A model generated the notes under the pieces. It saw nothing but the letters and a program-made list of their open reading frames with translations. It was not told the DNA's origin and did no database searches. 64,000 nt of DNA from positions 9,734,001 to 9,798,000 of the forward strand of contig WOAB01000619.1 of assembly GCA_027886185.1 (NCBI GenBank), given 5' to 3'. Below, piece by piece: positions 21,529 through 34,999 of the stretch. The stretch is from Rheum nobile (taxonomy: Eukaryota; Streptophyta; Magnoliopsida; Caryophyllales; Polygonaceae). Within the stretch, counting starts at the first letter, position 1. Each line of letters opens with the position of its first letter. The position numbers and the translations under genes were made by a program.

Positions 21529-24396
21529 TTGTCACTCCAATCTTATCCATCTAAAGTGAGTGTGTCGCGGGCACGGTCTGAGATCACTCTTCCTCCTATT
21601 AATTCCCCATCACTCCACTCTCATTGCGTGCCACCGGATAAGGATGTCCAATCAATGGTGTTAGATGCTACCGTCGAACCGGCCGAGGATGGGTCGAGTC
21701 CAGACGTGGACACCCGAATGGAAGATCTCGTTCAAGAAGGAAAAGGGCCCGAGCAGAATGTCGAGGATGCCTTACAAGATGGATACTCCATCATGGTCGA
21801 TGAGAATGGCGGAGGCCATTGAGCGGTGGATCGCTGAGGATGTGGTTTTTGCTTACTCGTTTCTTATGATTAGTACAGAGCTTCGAGTTATTACCTGGAA
21901 TGCCCAAGGTGCGGGCAACCGGGCTTTTCTTCACACTCTCAAGGATCTCATTAGGATGCATGATCCGGCGGTGTTGATTTTGCTAGAGACTAGGATCAGT
22001 GGGGAGCAGGCTGACCGAGTTTGTTCTAGTATTGGCTTTGATGGGATGTTGCGCTCGGAGGCTGTGGGTTTTCGGGGTGGAATCTGGATTCTTTGGCGTA
22101 AGGATAGAGTTCATCTTGACAGTATTGATATTCATCAACAAGTGGTTTCTGTGAAGGTGACGATAGTTGGTGAGGCGGAGTGGACTTTTTCTGCTATATA
22201 TGCGAGCCCGATGTCGTCCACTAAGGGAGGATCTCTGCCAGCGCCTTCTTGATTTTAGCGCATCCAATCTCCGACCTTGGTTACTTATGGGGGATTTCAA
22301 TGAGACTAAGGATTTGGAGGAGCGATCTGGGGTGTCTACTGGGATGCCGCGTCAGTGTGTTATGTTTCAACAATGGACTGATGATATGGAGTTGCTCGAT
22401 ATGGGTTATTCGAGTCCACGCTTCACATGGTCTCGTGGTCTTGATCCCTCTACCAGGTCGGCTGCGCGCTTGGATAGAGGGCTTTACAACTTGGAATGGC
22501 GTGGCCTTTTTCCGGAGGCTGCTATTAGACAATTGTCGGTGAACCAGTCTGATCACCATCCGCTGCTACTTAATACCCAAAGCTTCACCACTGTTTTTCC
22601 TTACAGCAGGCCCTTTAGATTTCAGGCTGCATGGTTGATGCATAATGAATTCCAAATCTTCTTGGCTACACACTGGGATTCTGGCGCCCCACTCTCTTCG
22701 GTGCTTACCAATCTTGTTGTGCATCTGGATAGCTGGAACAAAGAGGTGTTCGACAACCCCTTTCGGAAACGGGATAAACTTTGGCGTAGAATTGAAGGTA
22801 TCCAACGCGCTCTTAGCCTTGGTCATTCTAGAGGCTTGATTATTTTGGAACGCAGGCTGCGTAAGAAGCTGGATGTGGTTCTTGAGCAAATACACCTATT
22901 TTGGAAGCAGAAAGCTCGCTCGGATGCTCTGTTGGATGGGGATCGCAACACCCGATATTTTCATGCGTGCTCTGTCATCCGCATGAAGCAAAACCGTATT
23001 GAAGGTCTACAATCTGTTGATGGGACCTGGGTTTGGGAGCCTTCTTCTCTTCGACATATGGTCACTTTTCACCTCACGAACCTCTATTCGGAGGAGGCTG
23101 ATATCTCTGGCCCTTTTGATATGCCTAAAGACCAATTTTCGGTGATATCTGAATCAGATATGACTTCTCTTTGTAGGCCTTTCGCTGATCGTGAAATCAA
23201 AGAAGTTGTTGACAGTATGGGTTCTTTGAAAGCGTCGAGCCTTGATGGTTTTCATGCTATATTCTACCAGAAAAGTTGGTCTTTTGTGAGGAGGGAGGTT
23301 GAGTCTGCTATTCTTGGTATTCTTGGAGGTGAACGAATTCCTACTGCTATGAATGAAACACTTATTATGTTGATTCCCAAAGTCGACAACCCGAAATCCT
23401 GCAATCAGCTTAGGCCTATTAGCCTATGTAATGTGGCGTTTAAGATTGCGACTAAGGCTCTTGTTGTGCAGTTAAAGCCGATCATGCGAAGCATTGTTGC
23501 CCGACTCAATCTAGCCTTGTTCCGGGTAGGCAGATATCCGATAACATTGTGATTACACAAGAGGTAATGCACTCTATGAGGGATAAGACAGGACACCCGT
23601 TTATGGCCATTAAGATTGACCTTGAGAAAGCATATGATAGAGTTCGATGGGAGTTTATTCGGGATACTCTTCATGAGGCGCAGTTTCCTAGCTCGATTGT
23701 TTCTACTATCATGGAATGTGTTTCTTCCTGCAACATGAGGATTCTTTGGAATGGGGAGATGGGTGACCGTTTTCTCCCTACTCGTGGTGTCAGACAAGGT
23801 GACCCGCTGTCACCTTACTTATTTGTCCTATGGATGGAGCGTTTAGGGCATATTATTGATGAGGTTGTTCACGCTGGTTCTTGGAAGCCTATTGCTCTTT
23901 CTGAACATGGGCCGCATTTGTCTCACTTATTCTTTGCGGATGACCTCATTCTTTTTGCTGAGGCTAGTACTGAGCAGATGCGGGTCATTAAGGGTTGTCT
24001 AGAGAGATTCTGCAACGCTTCTGGTGCCAAGATCAACTATCAGAAGTCCATAGTGTGCTTTTCTAACAACACCAACAACGACTTAGCCCACCAAGTTAGC
24101 ATGGCGGGTGGTATTCCGGCAACTGAGGATTTAGGGCGATATCTTGGCATGCCCATGTCTAAGAAACAGGCAACAAAAGAGAGCTTCAAGTATATTCTGG
24201 ATAGAGTTAATAGCAGGCTTGCTGGTTGGCGGGCGAGACTCTTGTCGTTTGTCGGTCATGTTACCTTGGCTAAGTCGGTGATTTCAACCATTCCTTACTA
24301 TGCTATGCAGACCGCCCAGCTGACTTTGTATACCTGTGATGAGGTTGAGAAGAAGACGTGCAACTTCGTCAGGGGTTCGACGGAGGAGAAGAGAAA
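21529..24396 (+). pseudogene. L1-type LINE, first part: ORF1 tail, endonuclease, reverse transcriptase
   Basis: Reading frames in order on plus. 21529-21822 may be the tail of ORF1 (unrecognised, acidic). ORF2 then starts with an AP-type endonuclease: VITWNAQGAGN (~21890), LLETRIS, GGIWILW, and after a frameshift near 22210-22250 MGDFNETKD, FTWSRG, LDRGLYN and SDHHPLL. A second frameshift near 23510 precedes the reverse transcriptase palm: IKIDLEKAYDRV, RGVRQGDPLSPYLF and HLFFADDLILF (catalytic FADD, ~23940). The element is cut at 24396 by a 19-kb LTR insertion and resumes at 43460. Plant L1 ORF2 encodes the nicking and reverse-transcribing enzyme for target-primed insertion. Two frameshifts make this copy inactive. 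The 5' end is unclear, so 5' truncation is likely. Confidence 0.9.
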
Positions 24397-27300
24397 TGTA
24401 ACGCCCCAATTTTAACCTCATTTGGGGAGCTACAGCGCTAGGAATTTCTCGCAGAAATTCCCTCAGGCTATAAAGGAAAAGAACATACCACAAAACTTCT
24501 AAAACCCAAATCTGATTTTCTTGATATAACCCATCCTATTTTTCGCATCATGTCGCATGTCCTTCTCTTCCATGCTCCCGCTGCGCTACTCTGATGTCCG
24601 GGCCCTGCAATCATAACTGGTCCCCAGAAACGGGGTTAGCCTTTATATAGAGTAAGCAAGTATATCAGTGATTTGAGTACGTACCATAGCATAAATAAAA
24701 GAATCATACAGATGCATATACCATAACATCCTATATCCCAACAATTATAATGACTATGTTCCCCAAGAACATATTTCCTAGATACTGCAGTTCCTTACCA
24801 CCCAATATCATAATGGACCTCATACGCACATATAACTAACCTAATATTTCAATACGCATCCAACTGAATCTAAATTTTCACCACAGATCTTATCCCAATA
24901 ACTTCACTAAGTATCCAAGGTAACTTTACCTAGTCCCCACAAGAACCATATATCCTTACAGTATCCAACTAAATCATTTGTGACATTTTAGATCCCATAA
25001 CAATACTTCCTATGAATATCCATCTAATCCTCAAATCCCCTCAAATCCTTATGTTACTTATCATATTACTATAATCCTTATAATTATACCACTGGAGCCC
25101 AAACCACACTATAGAACCTCAAGAATAATTAACCTATCACAGTAATTCCAAAAGTATTTCAATGGACCACACAACATATTTCATCACTTAATAGAAATAC
25201 TTGTAAATATCTTCCTGAACTATATATTACCTTATAATTCATATTATAATAATTTCTATAAGTATCCTCAGATTCACCAACCAATACACTAGAGATTATA
25301 TCACCATATTTCCCATAAGTATGTTACGAAACCTCATATTAATTTATAGATCTCATTATCATAAATCTAATTGAATTATAAACTATCGGGATCAATATCC
25401 ATTATTCAAAAACCATACCCGGGTATTTTTCACACAACAGAAAATAACATATCCATAAACAAACATCCATTAAAAATAACATTCAAAAACATGCCCAAGA
25501 ATTTTTGGGCACGAAGGTACCTTCTTCCTACACCACCTCTACCAACGGTTCGGACCTGACACACTGATCAGGTGCCCGGCCTCCCCTAGAAAGGTAGAGC
25601 ACTCTCTCGAACCTCCCCACCCGGATAGGGGACCCAATGTCGAGGAGCGGACCAAAAACCCTTTACCTGCTGGAGGTTACAGTCGCTCGCTAGACGACCG
25701 AACCTCCGCCAATCACAGGCAAAGCTATCGAGGAATAAATCTGTTTTGTTAAAAGCCATTTTTAAACCAAACGGGACTAGGAATATCCTTGCCCACAAAA
25801 GTATAAAAATCACAAAGCATATACCACAACACATAAATCAATCCCGATGACTTATTAATTCATCATCCTATTCACAAAGACCCATATCAAACCATACGGA
25901 CATTGTCAACAATATCAACTGCAACTCTCAAATATATATATAATCAACCACAACTCGAATCCAAAATTGTAAATCACCATATCACAATTCTAGCAAGTAT
26001 ATGCCTCCAAATATTTAATATGATATCTATACTTATTATCCGAAAATGATTATCAACACAACATCAACATACTATCACATCTACCACAATAATCCTCAAT
26101 ATATCCATAACATGAATGTTCATAACCTATATCCATCCATGATATAAACTAAGCTTCCCATATAATAATATCAAGAGCTCATGCATATCATAGAATTCCT
26201 TATTTAACCTACGAACTCAATTTTCACACAATATCCATATATAATTCTATATATGATATTCATGCACAGTATGATAGTCTAAATTTATACTAATTACGTA
26301 AACATTCACTGATAACTTGCCTTAAAGAAGTTCTCCGTTGTCGCGGTATATCCATTTTGGGGCCCGACTTCCTAATTCGCAATGTTGCCGCGAATTCCTG
26401 AATTTGCAATACAATACAGATTTATTCATAACTTTTGATATACAACTCCAAATCAGGATCCGTCAGATTCCTTATACTCGTACGAAATTCTTTATTTTAT
26501 GATCCCAGCCCCTACTTTCCATAAATTACGAAATTTTCCCAGAATTTTCAGAATTGAACGAATTTACCCAATTTTTTTTTAACTTTCACCTTCAAATCCC
26601 AATTTCAATCTTTCTAAGCTCTATTATAACATTAATCATTTTCTTATTGATCATCATTCACACCTAATTACCTCCTATACACAAGAATACCTAATTCATA
26701 GAACTCATATTTAAAAGTCCTAAGGAAGAATTCTTACCTTATAAACACTCCTAATCAAGGATGGATGCAAGAAATAGGTGAGAGCTCTTTGATGGCATAC
26801 TCCTTAATTGAATCATGAAGGAGGAAGATGGTGGCCATGGAAGCCATGAAGGAGATAAGTAGCCATGATGAATGATGGTAAGTGGCCGTGAGAGAAACTA
26901 GGCCATCGTGGCCATGAAAGGTGGTAATGGTGGAAGGAGAATGGTGGTATACATAAGAGAAAGAGGGCCGTGAGAATGGGCAAGAAGCCATGAGGAGGTT
27001 CGGTGGTATTATATATATAAAGGAGGAGATAAGCTTTATATAAAGCTAAGGGAAAGTTCTAGATTAATTAAGGTTAACCCAATGGCTTATATGATAAGTA
27101 TGGAATTTTCTAGAGAAATTGTGAATTAACATGGAGGAAAGTGCAAGGAAAGTTTCCAGTCAAACCATGAAGAGGCCATGAAGAAAATGTGGCTTAGGAA
27201 TAATCTAGACTATTCACACTAACATGCCTATATAAGACAAAAATATATTTTGTCTTTTTGTAAAAACAATTATTTAACTATAATTTATAAGTATAAAGTA

Positions 27301-27702
27301 TTTGAATAATACCCTATGATTAACTCGAAAATAATTCTAATATTGTTACGGTTTTCGTATCTGTATCACTTGTCAACTTCCATACTACAATTGGTACTAA
27401 GAAAATATCTTAGGTTTTCTATTCCCAAAATAAAAATATATATATATATATACCTCGAGATAATATTTCAAAATTATCAAAACCTATTTATGCATATCCA
27501 ATGATACTTACAAGATAATCCGAAACTTAGCATCCAAAATAACTTATACCGCTATTCCTCAAAATGATAAAAATCCATCAAATCATACCATCAATTCATA
27601 ATTATAATAAACCTAAAATGTATTAATTTCCTCAGGAATTAATCAAGACATCAAAATCCTAAATAGTCTCAAATTTATCTTCTAAAAACCTCAGGTATTA
27701 CA
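24397..27702 (-). repeat. LTR copy 1 (3,306 bp), 3' LTR of the compound element
   Basis: It closely matches 35000-39131 and 40172-43454. On minus it begins TGTAATACCTGAGG and ends GGGGCGTTACA. TATA-like stretches (minus CTTTATATAAAG, 27034-27045; TATATATATAAT, ~27006-27022) lie just upstream of a small ORF starting at 26991. Confidence 0.9.
26755..26991 (-). CDS. Small LTR-encoded ORF, 78 codons, kept in all three LTRs
   Basis: Begins MASCPFSRPSFSYVY. It lies in element sense, right after TATA-like sequence. The same frame is open in the other LTRs (37350-37586, 42521-42757) with a few substitutions. Conservation may simply reflect the recent common origin of the LTRs. No family is known. 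Translation is not shown. Confidence 0.25.
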   Translation of the reverse strand: MASCPFSRPSFSYVYHHSPSTITTFHGHDGLVSLTATYHHSSWLLISFMASMATIFLLHDSIKEYAIKELSPISCIHP

Positions 27703-27715
27703 TTCTACCCTCCTT
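27703..27715 (-). other. Polypurine tract of LTR copy 1
   Basis: The minus strand reads AAGGAGGGTAGAA directly before the LTR start TGTAATACC. The same tract precedes LTR copy 2 at 39132-39144. Confidence 0.8.
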
Positions 27716-27765
27716 ACAATTAAGCCTACCTTCCTCGAAAGCATAACTCACAATCCTTGATAAAA

Positions 27766-28020
27766 TTATTCCTAATAGTCAAATCTTCCTGGTACAAGAT
27801 CTATTTACCCAAAATCATTTTCATAAATATGATACTAGAGTAACTCCTGAAATAATCATTAATCATGATAACAATCAGCTTACTATCATATCAACCTTAA
27901 CCAACATATAGACTCATAAAGACAAACCTACCATATACATGTAAATCGGAAAAGTATTCAAATAAGATCATAAACATGCAAGGGCTCCATGGCTCAAAGG
28001 ATAGTCAATAAAGGAAATAT
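27766..28020 (+). repeat. 255-bp direct duplication, left copy (flanks the Helitron)
   Basis: Starts 'ttattcctaatagtc' and ends 'aataaaggaaatat'. An almost identical copy (three differences seen) sits at 34280-34534, directly after the Helitron 3' end. The intact internal domain at 39.1-40.2 kb has this sequence once. Confidence 0.9.
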
Positions 28021-28070
28021 ACATTCCGCATTATTCAAAATATATGATCAATTACATATTTTTATTTCAG

Positions 28071-31000
28071 GAACTACCAATTCATCTGCGTTGGCAGAGT
28101 GTTCATCTACATTACCAAATTTAGGTAATTTTATAATTAAAATCATTTGTTTTATGGTTTATATCCATAATAATATCATGTTTTCCATGACATTATGATT
28201 GTTATAAATATATTGTAATGTCCATAATATAAGTTACAATAAGCCCATTTGAGCCTATTATATATATGTTTCAATTTATTTGTTCAACCTTTATAAAAAG
28301 TGCTTACGCGTACAACATAGTTGTTATTTTGTAACCTTTTATTATATGTATTTATATAATAAATGAAATTAATATATGTGTTTTTATGTAGTGTCCGATA
28401 ATCTTACGCCAATGGATTTGCATTTATCAAAAGCGGATCAAATCACTACTAACTCAGTTATACCTACAAGACTAAATGACAAGGAAAACTATGATACCAG
28501 ATTATTGTTTTATCAAGCCGTTTTACTAAGTATAATATTACTTTTGTCTTACATCAGTATGTGTACTATGATATATGTATGTATTTTGCAGCTCCTTTAC
28601 ATAACACAAGTCTTACTAATCAAGTTGACATAACAAATGTTGAACAAGGTATGATGGTAATGAGGAAATATTAATTGATTGAGTTATTGCATTTGAATAA
28701 TTGTAATTATTTTTCATTGAAAAATTAGCTCGACGTAAGAGGATGTTGAGAATGAATGTGCTTAGACATAAGAGGCATGGAACACCAGTAAATGAACCAG
28801 GTTAGGAAAAACCCCTTAAGTTTATGCTAAATCCTTAATGAAAGTTACGTTGTCATTTATTTGGATATTCATATATGTTAAAAAATATTTCATTGTTCAA
28901 AAATATGACCACTTACATATCTCAATTTCAGCAACCACTAATTCATCTGCTTTGCCCGAGTGTTCATCTACATTGCAAAATATAGGTATTTTTTAAACTA
29001 ATATCATATTTTTTTAATGCTTAGAAGGATGCTATTTTTTCGTTTCATTCGAATTGTTACAATTAGTATATGAACATAAAATACATTAAAATAAGCATAT
29101 TTTTGTATATTTAATATATATGTTACAGTTTATTTGTTCAACCTTTATTCTCTATATAACAATGAGCAACGGTACAATTCCTGTTACAGTGACGAATAGA
29201 AGAACAAGAAATCATACTGGTAACTCGGGTAAGTCTGTTGTATATTTTTTCTAAAAAGTTATAATATTTTTGTCCATTCTTTAACACTCATTAATATGTT
29301 ATAGTTCAATACATCGATCACGGTGAACCAGTGTATGAATGTATGCATTGTGGGGCATTGCTATGGCATGCTGAAAGAATAAACACACAAAACTCTTCAA
29401 GCGAAGATATATGTCATATATCTTCCTTATGTTGCATGAAAGGAAAAATTGAGCTCCCATTGCTACAAGAGCCACCGCCGTTGTTGAAAAAACTTTTGAC
29501 AAATAAGCATCCAAAAAGCAAACAATTTTGTGAGAACATTATAGCTTACAATATGATGTTTGCTTTCACCTCTTTGGGAGGAACTGTGTCACCAATCACG
29601 AAAGGTCGTGGAACGTATTGTTACAGAATGCATGGTCATAATTTTCACAGAATAGGGAGTTTGTTACCAGTGTCGGGCACAACTCCAAAGTTTTCCCAAC
29701 TATATATATATGATACTGAAAATGAGGATTCAAACAGAATCAATACGATAAGGTATGTCAATTACATAATTTTTTTGGTACCGCGTATTGTTATATAACG
29801 TTATTCTTTAATATTAAGCTTGCACGTTGATCTTTATTTATTGCAGCTCTAGAGTCAAAAAAGTTGATGAATCGCTTGTGATTGAGTTGAGAAAGATGAT
29901 AGATCAACACAACCCCCATGCAAAAGCATTTAGAACGGCCAGAGATCGTTTTAAGGATGAAGGTGTTAGAGATATGAAGTTACGACTACTTAGCAATAGA
30001 AACACTGATGGGCGGAGATATAATCTCCCGACGAGTTCAGAGGTTGCTGCTATTATTCTCGGTGATAATGATACAAATTATCAACCCATGGACATTATAC
30101 TTCATACAAGGTCTGGTCAGTTACAGCGGATTCACGAATTACATCCTTCGTATCTTGCTCTTCAATATCCGTTGGCATTCCCTTATGGCGAGGACGGGTA
30201 TCGGACTGATATTGATTTAAGTGAAAGGTGCAACGCTTCTGCAAGGAAGAGGTCAAGGGTTACGTTAAAAGAATTCATTCAGTTTCGAATTCAAGAGCGT
30301 CGAGGCGAAGCCGGAATTCTGAGGTCATCTAGAAAGTTGTATCAACAATTTTTGGTTGATGTTTACACAATGATTGAATCAGAAAGGTTGAACTATCATC
30401 GATATCATCAGAAGAACATACGTGCTGATTTATATACAAATCTTGCTTCAGCAACGAGCAAGGGTCATACAGCACCGGCATCATCTGGAAAGTGAATAGT
30501 GTTGCCATCTTCATTTACGGGTGGTCCTAGATATATGCAGCAGAACTATCAAGATGCAATGGCAATATGCAAATACCATGGTTATCCAGATCTATTCATA
30601 ACATTCACATGCAATTCAAAATGGCCTGAAATTGTCAAGTTTTGTGAAGAAAGGGATCTACAACCAGAGGATCGACCATACATTATATGTAGAGTATTCC
30701 ACATGAAACTGGAGTCCATGATCAAAGATTTCAAAGTAAACAATTTTTTTGGCAAGGTTACTTCAGGTAATTTCTATTTTACTGTCCTCATTTAAGTTAT
30801 TGTTTACATGTGTATAAAATATGTTTATTTTCCCGACATGTTATATTCTATTAAATGTATTTTTTTTGGCTTTTTTAAAATGGATTAATTAACTTGAATT
30901 TATATCTTTGACTTATGAATATTTTGCAGTTATTTACACAATTGAATTCCAAAAGCGTGGTCTGCCACATGCACATATTTTATTATTCATGTACAAGGAA

Positions 31001-33922
31001 TCTAAGTTGCCAACTACTTCAGATATAGATTCGGTCATTTCTGCAGAAATTCCACACCCAACTGAGGATGCTGATTTATTCGATGTTGTGAGAAATTTCA
31101 TGATGCATGGTCCATGCGGAGCTTCTAAACCATGGTCTCCTTGTATGGCTGATGGAAAGTGTAGAAAGTACTTTCCCAAAAAATTTGTTGACCAGACTTT
31201 TGTTGATGACGATGGCTACCCTGTGTACAGAAGACGTGACGATGGTAGAACGATAGAAAAAAGTGGAGTTCCCCTTGATAATCGGTATGTGGTTCCGTAC
31301 AATGCATTTCTTCTACTAAAATACAATGCACATATAAATATTGAATGGTGCAACCGATCGGGCTCTATCAAGTATCTGTTCAAGTACATAAACAAAGGCC
31401 ATGATCACATCACTGTTACAATTACAAACTCTGATGCAAACAATGTCGGTGATAATTGCATGGACGAAATTAAAAACTACTACACCGCTCGGTATGTATC
31501 TGCGTGTGAAGCGGCTTGGAGGATTTTTGGCTTTGATATTCATTACAGGACTCCTGTTGTTCAACGTTTGAATTTGCATCTTCCCGGCGAGGAAAGCGTT
31601 TTGTTTAATGATGATGATCCTATTGATGCTGTCTTAAATGATCATGAAAGTGATAGATCAATGTTTCTGCAATGGATGGAGGCTAACAAAAAGTTTCCCG
31701 AAGCTAAAGATTTGACTTATTCAGAATTTCCAGATAAATTTGTTTGGGTTGCTTCAACTAGGCATTGGAAAAAACGTGTCAAGGGTGGTTCTGTTGGCAG
31801 GATTTATCATGTAGCTCCTGGTACTGGCGAGAAGTACTATCTTAGAATTTTGTTGAATCATATAAAAGGACCAACATGCTACGAAGATTTAAGAATTGTT
31901 GAAGGTTCAGTTTATAGTACATTTAAAGAAGCTTGCTATGCATTGGGGTTGTTAGATGATGACAGAGAATATGTTGACGGTATAACTAAAGCAATTTATT
32001 GGGGATCAACAAACTACATTAGGAGTCTATTTGTATTTCTTTTGGTGTCTGATTGTATGGCAAAACCAGAGTTTGTTTGGCAACAAACATGGAGACTTTT
32101 AGCAGATGACATTGCCAATAAACAGAGGAGAATTCTACGGATTAATGGTATGTATTTATTTAAGGTTTTGTACTTGATCATAATATTTGCTATAGTTTTT
32201 GGCATAATATATTGTACTCATGTAATTGTAATGACATGTGAATTATATTTATATGCAGATTTGCATGTTACTGATGAGCAGTTACAAAACTACGCTCTTG
32301 CCGAAATTGACAAGTTATTACGACAAAATGGTAGTAGTTTGAGTCACTATAAAACCATGCCTTCTATAGATTCAAGCGTCATATCTGAAGGTTTCAACAA
32401 GCTTATACAAGATGAACATCGATATGATAAATCATCTCTAGCCGAGGAACATTCACGATTACTCTCTAGATTTACAATGGAGCAAAAAAGGGTGTACGAT
32501 GAGTTCATGAATGCTGTTTTATCAAATAACGAGGGTGTCTTATTTTTATATGGTTATGGTGGTACAGGCAAAACGTATATATGGAGGGCACTTTCGGCAG
32601 CTTTAAGGTCAAAAGGTGAAATAGTGCTTACCGTTGCTTCAAGTGGAAATGCAGCTCTCCTAATACCCGGCGGCAGAACTGCTCATTCGAGGTTTAAAAT
32701 ACCTTTGCAAGTTAATGAGGATTCAACGTGTCATATATGTTCAGGTACGGAAGTATCTGAGTTGATATGTGCCGCCAAACTTATTATCTGGGATGAAGCA
32801 GTCATGACGAATAGGTATTGTTTTGAAGCTTTAGACAAGACATTACGAGATATTTTACGAACTACAAATCCTCTTAGTTTAGAACAGCCTTTTGGAGGAA
32901 AAGTCGTAGTATTTGATGGAGACTTTAGGCAAATCCTACCCGTTATCTCAAAAGGGAGCAGGGAAGATGTTGTTTTTGCTACAATTAATTCCTCTTATTT
33001 GTGACATCATTGCAAAGTTCTTACGCTGACAAGGAACATGAGGATTCAACAAGGTACATCTGAATCTCAGATCCAAGAGGCAAAATAATTTTCAGAATGG
33101 ATATTAAGCATTGGAAATGGGACTGTAGGTGTTGATAATGATGGAGAAGCGCAAATAGAAATCCCCGATGAACTATTGGTCAAGGATTATGATTTAGATC
33201 TGATTCCAGCAGTTGTTAAATCTGTCTATCCCTCTTTAATGGAAGATCAGTTGTATCCTGCATACTTTGAAGAACGAGCCATTCTTGCTCCAACACACGA
33301 AGAGGTAGATAAAGTTAATGAATATATATTTTCTGCTTTGTCTGGTGATGAAAAGATATATCTCAGCTCTGATAGTCTGTGCAAGGCAGGTTCTGTTAAA
33401 GACGATGATGCGAGTATTTATACGTCTGATTTTTTGAACAGTCTGAGATGTTCTGGTCTGCCAAATCATGTCCTCAAACTAAAGGTTGGTGTGCCTATTT
33501 TGCTGCTCCGAAATATTGATCAATCTTTAGGTTTATGCAATGAGACGAGACTGATCACCACGCAACTTGGAAGTCATGTTATACAAGGGCGAATTATCTC
33601 AGGCAACAATATCGGACATACTGTGTTGATTCCTCGCATGATAATGTCACCATCAGACACTTCATTCCCTTTCAAGTTTCAACGGAGACAATTTCCCTTG
33701 AGTGTATGTTTTGCTATGACCATAAACAAAAGCCAAGGCCAATCTCTTGCAAATGTTGGTTTGTATCTTCCACGTCCTGTTTTCAGTCATGGTCAGTTTT
33801 ATGTTGCATCGTCAAGGGTAACTAGCAAGAAAGGTTTGAACATATTGATTTGCGACAAAGACAAGAAGAGGTATAATACTACAACCAATGTAGTATACAA
33901 GGAAGTTTTTAATAATTTGTAG
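28071..33922 (+). pseudogene. Helitron Rep-helicase (RepHel), multi-exon, three nonsense codons
   Basis: Small N-terminal exons (28071-28124, ~28731-28801 with basic RRKRMLRMNVLRHKR, 28932-28985, ~29165-29230) lead into the main ones: 29305-29752, 29847-30766, 30930-32147 and 32259-33922, all with GT-AG borders. The Helitron-like N domain spans the second and third large exons (LPSSFTGGPRYMQQNY; FITFTCNSKWPEI). The HUH Rep nuclease shows EFQKRGLPHAHILL and, after ~130 residues, the double-Tyr site KYLFKYINKG. The PIF1-type helicase shows YGYGGTGKT (Walker A), IIWDEA (Walker B), GDFRQILPV and MTINKSQGQSL. Stops are a TGA at 30493-30495 (where Arg is expected, fitting CGA-to-TGA decay), a TGA at 33002-33004 (Trp expected) and a TAA near 33087. 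Rep nicks and joins ends in rolling-circle transposition. This copy is dead but young-looking. Confidence 0.9.
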
Positions 33923-34244
33923 TCATTTTGAACATCGTTCCACATTTAGTGTTTTTTGCTTCATTCTCATGTGTTTTATGATCATTTTTAGTAATTTTTG
34001 CAGTTTTTAGTAGTATTGATGTAAGTTGTGTGGCTATATCTATTTGAAACACTAATTATCCAATTTTACTATTAATAAAGTTATGGAGAGTACCGTCTCT
34101 CTTTATATAATTAGTCTTTTGTATATCTTGATGACAGTTTAATGTTCGTTTATTCATGTTTAATTCAAATAACTAAAAAAAATATTCATCCAATCACTCA
34201 TCCATAATTTAAAAATATGTTTATTACAAATGTAAGAAAAAATA

Positions 34245-34279
34245 AACAAATCCCGTGCAAGGCACGAGTATTACACTAG
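34245..34279 (+). other. Helitron 3' terminal hairpin and CTAG end
   Basis: 'cccgtgcaaggcacgag' forms a 5-bp-stem hairpin with an AAG loop, followed after a short AT-rich spacer by 'acactag' and host T. This is the standard Helitron terminator for rolling-circle replication. Confidence 0.9.
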
Positions 34280-34534
34280 TTATTCCTAATAGTCAAATCT
34301 TCCTGGTACAAGATCTATTTACCCAAAATCATTTTCATAAATATGATACTAGAGTAACTCCTGAAATAATCATTAATCATGATAACAATCAGCTTACTAT
34401 CATATCAACCTTAACCACCATATAGACTCGTAAAGACAAACCTACCATATACATGTAAATCGGAAAAGTATTCAAATAAGATCATAAACATGCAAGGGTT
34501 CCATGGCTCAAAGGATAGTCAATAAAGGAAATAT
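34280..34534 (+). repeat. 255-bp direct duplication, right copy
   Basis: Partner of 27766-28020. It continues without a break into the rest of the internal domain ('atgaaactcaaagggtatacg'). Confidence 0.9.
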
Positions 34535-34982
34535 ATGAAACTCAAAGGGTATACGAAAACTTAAAGAGACCGGAAATACGAGAAACAGAACAAGTAGCAT
34601 CCCATCCTTGATATAACTACAGGTATCTATTCCCAAGAATTCTTAAAAAATTTCCTTAACCAATGCATCTCGCATTGTATTCTATAAACCCCGATATTAT
34701 AAATTCCTAAAGAAATATCCCCATACTGTATTGTTTCTCAAGAAACCTACAAACCCAAAGTTTAACACGAATACCTTAAGATCCATCAGTCATTCGAATA
34801 CAGAAACCTAATCAGCCTCCAATACTTAGCCTTATGCTCAACCTTATATGATCCAAGACCAAACTAACAGGATCAAAATATTACTAGGAAGCGCAACTTA
34901 AATACCTAAGCAACACGCATAGAGACGGCGATGCGACACATGATGCTGTTTCTACCTCTTTCCACAGAATTTGAGAACCTAA

Positions 34983-34994
34983 GCTCTTATACCA
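34983..34994 (-). other. Degenerate tRNA-iMet primer-binding site at LTR copy 2
   Basis: The minus strand reads TGGTATAAGAGC next to the LTR end. It has one change from TGGTATCAGAGC seen at LTR copy 3. Confidence 0.75.
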
Positions 34995-34999
34995 ATTTC

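Larger units (their letters stand above)
28021..34279 (+). mobile_element. Helitron, 5'-truncated, autonomous-type
   Basis: The 3' end is diagnostic: a hairpin, CGTGC-AAG-GCACG, about 12 nt before a terminal CTAG (34276-34279), with host T following. The host base before the site in the uninterrupted sequence is A, fitting A^T insertion. No TC-type 5' terminus is present. At 28020 the host sequence runs straight into intronic Helitron sequence, so the 5' end is missing. It carries a Rep-helicase gene on plus. It sits inside the second internal domain of the three-LTR element and is therefore younger than that element's arrival in the LINE. Confidence 0.9.

Noticed and set aside
24397..27702. 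Minus-strand frame 25586-25834 (MCCGICFVIF...) as a gene
   Set aside because: Lies in the LTR, is open in two LTRs only and degenerate in the third; no family similarity.
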